Assembly: GCA_002451015.1 (NCBI GenBank)
Contig: DKBB01000245.1
Span: forward strand, 3,773 to 13,918
DNA length: 10,146 nt
Origin: Acidobacteria bacterium UBA6911
Lineage (GTDB): Bacteria > Acidobacteriota > UBA6911
Reading direction: 5' to 3'
The translations under genes were made by a program, and so were the position numbers. The notes under the pieces were generated by a model that was not told where the DNA came from, did no database searches, and worked only from the letters and a program-made list of their open reading frames with translations. This document shows positions 6,000-10,146 of the stretch, in pieces; within the stretch, counting starts at the first letter, position 1; every line of letters begins with the position of its first letter.

Positions 6000-6224
6000 G
6001 TGGCAGTCGATATTGAAGTTTTCGGGCAGCTTCTTCCCGGAAAGCCCCGGAGACAGACCATGGAAATTCAGAAGACCGAAACAGCCCGGGAGTTGGCAAT
6101 GACTATCGGCCTGAATCCGGATGAAATCGGCCTGGTCACTATCAATGGAGTGCAGAGCAGCCTGGATGATCCCGTCCAATCCGACTCCAGGCTGTGCTTT
6201 TTCCCTTACATTACCGGCGGATAA
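6000..6224 (+). CDS. MoaD/ThiS-like ubiquitin-fold sulfur carrier ending in Gly-Gly, 74 aa
   Basis: This short protein has the beta-grasp sulfur-carrier pattern: VAVDIEVFGQ at the start, ETARELAMTIGLNPDEIG (27-44), VTINGVQSSLDDPV (46-59), and a C-terminus YITGG. The terminal Gly-Gly is adenylated and thiocarboxylated by an E1-like enzyme in this family. MoaD donates sulfur to make molybdopterin, the pterin that also holds tungsten in AOR. It starts with GTG at 6000, 10 bases after the AOR stop, with GGGAGA (5989-5994) partly overlapping that stop, so the two are surely co-transcribed and perhaps translationally coupled. AOR genes next to such a protein are known in other anaerobes. It may serve dedicated cofactor delivery for this AOR. 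ThiS-like or tRNA-thiolation roles are less likely given the neighbour. No E1 or MoaE gene is in the window. Confidence 0.85.
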   Translation: MAVDIEVFGQLLPGKPRRQTMEIQKTETARELAMTIGLNPDEIGLVTINGVQSSLDDPVQSDSRLCFFPYITGG

Positions 6225-6242
6225 AAAATTAGTGTCAGAAGG

Positions 6243-6312
6243 CTGGAATTTCCCCCATGAATCAGCCTTAATTCCTGAAAAAATAAATTTGAATTAATTG
6301 GGGAAATTCCAG
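6243..6312. repeat. Compact inverted-repeat element (MITE-like or palindromic remnant)
   Basis: CTGGAATTTCCCC (6243-6255) is a perfect inverse match to GGGGAAATTCCAG (6300-6312), 13 bp. Inside it, TTAATTC (6268-6274) matches GAATTAA (6291-6297), so the whole 70 bases can fold as one interrupted stem. The flanks have loosely similar outer sequences (TGTCAGAAGG on the left; CGTCTAA on the complement of the right). The ends recall terminal repeats of insertion sequences, but no transposase is present. No U-run follows, so it is a poor intrinsic terminator for the AOR-MoaD unit, though it could protect the transcript 3' end. Confidence 0.5.
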
Positions 6313-6630
6313 TTAGACGCCGATTCCCCGCCCAGGTTCTTCCAAAAACAGACAATCGCAAGATTTTTACCTTCCTGCGTCCGGATTCTGTCTTCGATCG
6401 TTTCCTTTACGACTCTTGATTTCCGTATCCGGACACGATAAATTTTTACAATTCAATTAGATATCTCAGTTACAGCTTCGCTAACCGGAAGTGCGCACAT
6501 AAAATTTCAGATGACCGGATCGCGGAAAGGGTCCCGTCTCTGCCATTGAATGTTTATGAAGTTGGGAAATCTCCTGAATCTGATACGGGATTGGGATTCA
6601 GAGAGAGGCTGGTTCAGAAAGAGAGGAGTT
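6313..6630. other. Gene-free stretch upstream of the secreted hydrolase
   Basis: No convincing gene is seen. A possible weak promoter is TTGATT (6416-6421), 17 bases, TAAATT (6439-6444), pointing at the hydrolase gene. GTCCGGAT (6379-6386) and ATCCGGAC (6427-6434) form a perfect 8-bp inverted repeat flanking that -35 box. In-frame ATG codons at 6550 and 6556 could extend the hydrolase by about 27 residues but would bury its signal peptide. Confidence 0.3.
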
Positions 6631-7857
6631 ATGCTTCGAATCTCAAGGAATGAAAAATTTCAGATCCTTGGAATCATGATTTCATGCCTGATTCTTTTCG
6701 TGACGACGGTATTGCCGGCTAAAGCCGCCGACCCGTTATGTCCCCCGGGAACATATCCAATCGGGACAGGCTGCAACCTGATAAGCTTGCCTGAAGAAGG
6801 GATGTGGAACGGAGACCTGGTTATTTTTGCCCACGGTTATGTAAGCCCCACGATCGAAATGCCGGTAATAGTAGACTATGAAATACCGCCGGATAACAAA
6901 ACAGTGTCTCAGATCCTGACCGGTCTGGGATATGCCTTTGCTACCACGAGCTACAGTGACAACGGCCTGGTGATCCCGCACGCGGTGGAGGATATCAAGC
7001 AATTGAGGGATTGGTTCTTGGAGTTTTCCGGTTTAACCCCTACCAATGTCTACCTGATAGGCGTCTCAGAGGGTGGACTGGTGACGGCGCTGGCACTTGA
7101 AGAGAACCCCGATTTGTTCAGCGGGGGATTGGCAATATGCGGTCCTGCAGGAAATTTCAGTAAACAGATCCATTACTTCGGCGACTTCTTAGTCCTCTTC
7201 AATTATTTCTTCCCGAATTTCTGGAAAGAACTTGAAGGGCGGCTTGAGGAGGTACTGGGGAAACAGCTTGACCTGGGAACACCGACGCCGGCAGGCATTC
7301 CCGATGTCCTGGTGGATCAGGATATATGGGATAATGTAATCGCACCGGCGGTCCTGGCGGCAATCCATGCAAATCCATCCGCGAAGCGACAGCTCCTGAG
7401 GGTTGCGAACGCGCCAACGGATCCCGATGACCCCTTATCGCGGGAAACTATCCTGGGAATTCTCTGGTACGGCATCTTTGCGACCAACGATGCTATAGAC
7501 AAACTGGGTGGCAATCCATACGAAAACAGCCGTCGATGGTATTCCGGATCAAGCGGCGATTTGCGCCTGAACCGGCAAGTCGACCGGTTCCTTGCCGACG
7601 CCGACGCCCTCCGGAATATTGAATACGGGCTGCAAACCACGGGCGGCCTTTCCAGCCCGCTGGTCACGCTGCACACAACCCAGGATCCTATCGTTCCGTA
7701 CTGGCATGAGACACTTTATAATTTAAAAACCTTGTTCAGCGGTTCCCTGATGCACCATCTGAATATCCCGGTTGTACGCTACGGGCATTGCGCGTTCAAC
7801 CGGCAGGAGCTTTTAACGGCATTTGCCATTTTGCTCTTCATGTCGGGCGGTTATTGA
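6631..7857 (+). CDS. Secreted alpha/beta hydrolase (serine esterase/peptidase-like), 408 aa
   Basis: A signal peptide is evident: basic MLRISRNEK, hydrophobic core ILGIMISCLILFVTTVLP, and a signal peptidase I site AKA at residues 30-32. The mature protein shows the alpha/beta-hydrolase layout: the strand-turn LVIFAHGY (63-70) supplying the oxyanion hole, nucleophile elbow GVSEGG (Ser146), acid Asp352 in TQDPIVPYWHE, and His386 in YGHCAFN. A long insert between residues about 180 and 330 would form a lid or cap. Substrate is unknown; esters of polymers or small aliphatic esters are both possible. The start at 6631 is favoured by the signal peptide although AGGAG (6624-6628) is only 2 bases away, closer than ideal; ATGs at 6550 or 6556 have no better site. 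It stands alone, converging with the IclR gene. Its distance and the repeat before it argue against co-transcription with AOR. Confidence 0.85.
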   Translation: MLRISRNEKFQILGIMISCLILFVTTVLPAKAADPLCPPGTYPIGTGCNLISLPEEGMWNGDLVIFAHGYVSPTIEMPVIVDYEIPPDNKTVSQILTGLGYAFATTSYSDNGLVIPHAVEDIKQLRDWFLEFSGLTPTNVYLIGVSEGGLVTALALEENPDLFSGGLAICGPAGNFSKQIHYFGDFLVLFNYFFPNFWKELEGRLEEVLGKQLDLGTPTPAGIPDVLVDQDIWDNVIAPAVLAAIHANPSAKRQLLRVANAPTDPDDPLSRETILGILWYGIFATNDAIDKLGGNPYENSRRWYSGSSGDLRLNRQVDRFLADADALRNIEYGLQTTGGLSSPLVTLHTTQDPIVPYWHETLYNLKTLFSGSLMHHLNIPVVRYGHCAFNRQELLTAFAILLFMSGGY

Positions 7858-7865
7858 TAATAATC

Positions 7866-7891
7866 TAGCCTGACACCCAATTATTGGGCTA
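7866..7891. terminator. Weak hairpin between convergent hydrolase and IclR genes
   Basis: CCCAAT (7876-7881) and ATTGGG (7883-7888) form a perfect inverted repeat with a one-base centre, and TAGCC (7866-7870) can alternatively pair with GGCTA (7887-7891), which includes the IclR stop codon. It lies in the 31-base gap between two convergent genes. There is no strong U-run, so an intrinsic terminator is only possible. Confidence 0.25.
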
Positions 7892-8680
7892 ACGATTGCG
7901 GGTTTGTGTGACGATTGCGGATAAGGCAACGAGTCCGACTTCTTCTGCAATGACCTGGGCCATTCTGCGTATGGACTCTCCCAGTGCAGGCAACCGGTCT
8001 TCAGTGAACCGGAACGAGGGGCCGACGATTGCGATGGACGCGATCGGGTGATGGTTCACGTCGAATATCGGTGCGGCAACGGCGTTGATGTCCTTTTCGT
8101 ACTCCTGCTGGGAGACCGCGTATCCGCGTTCCGCCGTCAGCTTTAAATCCTCCAGAATGTCGGGAACGGACACCGGACCGCGTTCCGTGTTTTCGGCCAG
8201 ATTCTTATCGATGATTTTTCTGACTTGTTCTTCAGGAATATAGGCCAGCAAAGCTTTCCCGGATGCGGTAAACAGTGCCGGAAGACGTTGCCCGATGGCA
8301 GCCGCCAGCTTGACGCGCTGGGGGCTTTCTATAACATCCAGATAGATGACATGCGAATCGTCAAGGATCGAAAGGTCTACTGTTTCTCCGCACTCCTCCG
8401 AGAGGGTCTTGAGGTATGGACGGGCCCATCGATGGAGATCGACATCCTGCAGGACCAGGGATGCCATTTCAATAAAGCGGAAACCGAGACGGTAAAACCC
8501 GGTGACCTTGTCTCTGGTAATGAAACGCTTGCTTTCGAGCGTCGCCAGCAGCCGGTGTACCGTGGTCTTGGACATGTGAATCGCTTCAGCGATCTGAGTC
8601 AGGGAACGGGTCGGTTCTTCTCGAGTGAAGCAGAGGAGGATATCGAGGGCTCTCTCAACGGCGCGCACTGATTGTGACAA
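7889..8680 (-). CDS. IclR-family transcriptional regulator, 263 aa
   Basis: IclR regulators bind DNA through an N-terminal winged helix and sense a small molecule, often an intermediate of a catabolic pathway, through a GAF-like C-terminal domain. Here the winged helix spans about residues 3-68: VERALDILLCF, LTQIAEAIHMSKTTVHRLL as the recognition helices, and TGFYRLGFR as the wing. The effector domain runs from about 80 to 255, with TASGKALLAY (258-bp region near residue 138) and INAVAAPIFD typical of the family. Length is normal. Translation begins at TTG (8680), supported by AAGGAGG (complement of 8687-8693) 6 bases upstream; the ATG just beyond is out of frame. It lies downstream of, and on the same strand as, the creatininase-family genes but a terminator lies between, so it probably has its own promoter. 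It is the natural candidate to control those genes. A near-palindrome at 8716-8729 may be its operator. Confidence 0.95.
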   Translation of the reverse strand: MSQSVRAVERALDILLCFTREEPTRSLTQIAEAIHMSKTTVHRLLATLESKRFITRDKVTGFYRLGFRFIEMASLVLQDVDLHRWARPYLKTLSEECGETVDLSILDDSHVIYLDVIESPQRVKLAAAIGQRLPALFTASGKALLAYIPEEQVRKIIDKNLAENTERGPVSVPDILEDLKLTAERGYAVSQQEYEKDINAVAAPIFDVNHHPIASIAIVGPSFRFTEDRLPALGESIRRMAQVIAEEVGLVALSAIVTQTRNR

Positions 8681-8715
8681 AGCGAACCTCCTTCATGAAA
8701 TGCTTCCTGTTACAA

Positions 8716-8729
8716 CCCGTTTAAGCGGG
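8716..8729. promoter_or_regulatory. Near-palindromic candidate operator upstream of the IclR gene
   Basis: CCCGTTTAAGCGGG differs from its own reverse complement at only one symmetric pair of positions. It lies 36 bases upstream of the TTG start and between the upstream terminator and the ribosome binding site, where an autoregulatory site is expected. The binding protein is inferred; the palindrome is seen. Confidence 0.4.
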
Positions 8730-8734
8730 ATAGG

Positions 8735-8761
8735 TATAAAAGCCGGCTTTAGCAGCCCGGC
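8735..8761 (-). terminator. Intrinsic terminator of the creatininase-family operon
   Basis: Read on the minus strand, GCCGGGCT (8761-8754) pairs with AGCCGGC (8748-8742) with a single bulged G and a GCTAA loop, and is followed at once by TTTTATA (8741-8735). This is the usual GC stem plus T-run form. It lies about 110 bases after the stop of the hydrolase gene at 8871 and would separate that operon from the IclR gene. The plus strand contains the 12-bp perfect palindrome AAAGCCGGCTTT (8739-8750) within the same bases. Confidence 0.6.
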
Positions 8762-8766
8762 GTATA

Positions 8767-8813
8767 GAACACGCCGCTGGGTGGTTATGAATGATATGCC
8801 CGACGGCGTGTTC
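8767..8813. repeat. Perfect 10-bp inverted repeat with a competing hairpin
   Basis: GAACACGCCG (8767-8776) is perfectly inverted as CGGCGTGTTC (8804-8813), 27 bases apart. The left arm can instead pair with CGGCGT at 8758-8763 through a 7-base loop. The two pairings are mutually exclusive, and the second overlaps the terminator stem. This could be a regulator site, a 3'-end structure, or part of the terminator. Confidence 0.4.
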
Positions 8814-8870
8814 CGGTATTCAGGATAAATATTGGTCGCCTGTGATTGTGCGTTCAGACGCCAGTGCTGT

Positions 8871-9854
8871 TTATGGTGGATAGGCTATAGTATAAATATG
8901 TTTTCCACCATTCAGCGGGCCCTTCATCACGTCCTCGACCTCCTTCGGATCGCGCTGAGTGACCTTATCCGGTGGCGGCAACGTGCCGGCCGGGAAGGCG
9001 GTCATGATGTCGTTGATGAGCTTGCACATGTAATCGAGCAGCTCATTGAGACCGGCATAAGCCTTGTCCGCACTTGCCTTGGTCGGGCTGCCGATGACTC
9101 CTTCCGGGTAGACATTGATTTCCGAACCGCTCAAGCCGACATGCTCGTGTCCCCTGATGGGCCGGTGATACACTTCACCACCACCGTCCACATGCCCCTT
9201 TGGAATAAATCCGGCGGGTTTGTTGTCTACGGCCAGTTTCATGTCACAGAACTCGGGGAAGAGCGCAAGAGAGTAAGACGCCTCCGCTTCGTCCGCATGC
9301 GCGAACTGAGTTTCGAAGGGGCCGCCGAACTCTTTGGTCCTCAGGTGGTCATGAATGACCGTCTCCCAGTGCAGCGAAATCAGGATCGAAGGTATCTGGT
9401 ACTTCTTCGCCCACTGGTGGAGAGCGAGTGGAATGACTTCTTCCTGCCCATGGCCGTTCAGAAAGATCTGCTTTCTGAAGCCCATGTTCCACAGGCCGGC
9501 AATGATGGCCCGCAGATTCGCCAGGAAGGCGTCTTCGGGAACGACAACCGTGCCCGGCATGCCGAGATGGTTGAACGGATGAGATCCGTACCACACCGGC
9601 ATCGCGATCGTGCACCCCATCTTCGCGGCGACCTGTTCGGCCATACGCGTGACGAGGAAGGTATCTTCGCCGACGGGCTGAGATGCCCCATGACATTCGG
9701 TGCTTCCGACCGGGATGATGATCAGATCGTTTGTCTTGAGCCGTTCATTGATCTGCGCCATATTCATGGTCTGAAGATAGACTCCCGGGGTTTCCATGAG
9801 CCCGCCTTTTGGAGGCAGTTCCCATTCTCCCCAATCTCCCCATTTACTACCCAT
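8871..9854 (-). CDS. Creatininase-family metal-dependent hydrolase, resembling 3-dehydro-scyllo-inosose hydrolase (IolN-like), 327 aa
   Basis: The fold signature is IIIPVGSTECHGASQPVGEDTF, near residues 45-66, giving metal ligands Glu53, His55 and Asp64; NGHGQE (133-138) gives His135, and HADEAEAS (186-193) offers a further acidic ligand. In true creatininase the bases after this histidine encode H-Y-E with Glu as ligand; here the matching residue is Gln137, which argues against creatinine hydrolysis. The long N-terminus MGSKWGDWGEWELPPKGG and the C-terminal block TQRDPKEVEDVMKGPLNGG resemble, from memory, proteins annotated as 3-dehydro-scyllo-inosose hydrolase (IolN) of a myo-inositol breakdown route. 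The start has AGGAGG (complement of 9859-9864) 4 bases upstream. It follows a probable related gene by 46 bases in one operon, and ends at a terminator before an IclR gene. The family is sure; the inositol-pathway role is moderate. Confidence 0.88.
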   Translation of the reverse strand: MGSKWGDWGEWELPPKGGLMETPGVYLQTMNMAQINERLKTNDLIIIPVGSTECHGASQPVGEDTFLVTRMAEQVAAKMGCTIAMPVWYGSHPFNHLGMPGTVVVPEDAFLANLRAIIAGLWNMGFRKQIFLNGHGQEEVIPLALHQWAKKYQIPSILISLHWETVIHDHLRTKEFGGPFETQFAHADEAEASYSLALFPEFCDMKLAVDNKPAGFIPKGHVDGGGEVYHRPIRGHEHVGLSGSEINVYPEGVIGSPTKASADKAYAGLNELLDYMCKLINDIMTAFPAGTLPPPDKVTQRDPKEVEDVMKGPLNGGKHIYTIAYPP

Positions 9855-9900
9855 GATTCCTCCTGATCTGCGGAAAATAACTCCGCGAAAAAGGTGTTAC

Positions 9901-10146
9901 TTAGACAACCTTGGGAATGCGCATGTCAGAGGCATTCTTCCCGGACTGTTTGAATTCCGGATAGTATCGCTTGATTATTTCGACGATGATGGCAGCCTGT
10001 TCCGCCATTCTCTTTCCGTCGGTCGCGCCGGTCATTTCGCCGTGTCCGCCGATGACGGAGTTTCCGGTCTTGCAATGCAGAGGAGCCGCAACGCGAACGA
10101 TCTCGGGAGCTTCGAATGTACGGATGAATCCGCCGGATCCCGGAGG
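9901..10146 (-). CDS. C-terminal fragment of a probable second creatininase-family protein
   Basis: The frame is open from the right edge of the window (base 10146) to a TAA at 9901-9903, giving 81 residues with no start seen; the gene continues beyond the window. The visible part includes RVAAPLHCKTGNSVIGGHGE, then MTGATDGKRMAEQAAIIVEI and a basic end KRYYPEF. The pattern GE-x-T-x-A-T followed by a GKR helix resembles the C-terminal end of creatininase-family proteins (compare GSPTKASADKAYAGLNELL in the neighbour). The metal-binding motifs would lie in the missing part, so this is tentative. The 46-base gap to the next gene and shared strand indicate one operon. The gap contains a small hairpin, GCGGA (9870-9874) with TCCGC (9882-9886), just before the next ribosome binding site. 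Confidence 0.55.
   Translation of the reverse strand, partial: PPGSGGFIRTFEAPEIVRVAAPLHCKTGNSVIGGHGEMTGATDGKRMAEQAAIIVEIIKRYYPEFKQSGKNASDMRIPKVV

Noticed and set aside
6550..6630. Start of the secreted hydrolase at 6550 or 6556
   Set aside because: This would place about 27 charged residues before the signal peptide and has no better ribosome binding site; not fully excluded, because the site before 6631 is unusually close.
8832..9866. A long plus-strand open frame of 344 codons
   Set aside because: It lies antisense to the creatininase-family gene, which has clear metal-site motifs and a ribosome binding site. The plus-strand translation is arginine-rich and matches no family; it is a shadow of high-GC codon use.

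Overview
The window is about 10.1 kb of bacterial chromosome with ordinary Shine-Dalgarno sites, GTG and TTG starts alongside ATG, and moderate-to-high GC. The gene content suggests an anaerobic or syntrophic bacterium that also carries a tetrahydromethanopterin-type C1 pathway: a formaldehyde-activating enzyme (Fae) beside two genes usually found in bacterial methanopterin/methylofuran islands, plus a tungsten-type aldehyde:ferredoxin oxidoreductase (AOR). A deltaproteobacterial lineage such as Desulfobacterota would fit. That is inference from gene content; no rRNA or other marker gene is present.

Layout. Positions 1-450 (+) hold the C-terminus of a radical-SAM DNA-repair-like protein ending in a helix-hairpin-helix. 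A gene-free stretch with a near-consensus sigma70 promoter (678-706) leads into fae (810-1322, +). A large stem-loop built on GCAGAG repeats separates fae from a convergent HisA-like TIM-barrel gene (1433-2212, -). That gene and an ATP-grasp ligase gene (2211-3287, +) are divergent, and their start codons share one CATG. A small secreted protein of unknown function follows (3308-3838, -). A control region of about 440 bp then precedes a two-gene unit: an AOR-family tungstoenzyme (4277-5989, +) and a MoaD/ThiS-like ubiquitin-fold protein ending in Gly-Gly (6000-6224, +). Next come a compact inverted-repeat element (6243-6312) and a secreted alpha/beta hydrolase (6631-7857, +). On the minus strand, reading right to left, are the end of a probable creatininase-family protein (9901-10146), a full creatininase-family hydrolase resembling the inositol-pathway enzyme IolN (8871-9854), a terminator and palindrome-rich gap, and an IclR-type regulator with a TTG start (7889-8680).

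How the genes may work together. Fae joins formaldehyde to a tetrahydromethanopterin-like cofactor. The HisA-like and ATP-grasp proteins belong to families that accompany fae in bacterial C1 clusters, and the ATP-grasp protein could add an amino acid during cofactor (perhaps methylofuran) assembly. AOR plus its MoaD-like partner forms an aldehyde/carboxylate redox module. The creatininase-type genes and IclR regulator look like a separate small catabolic locus. Links between these modules are not shown by the sequence.
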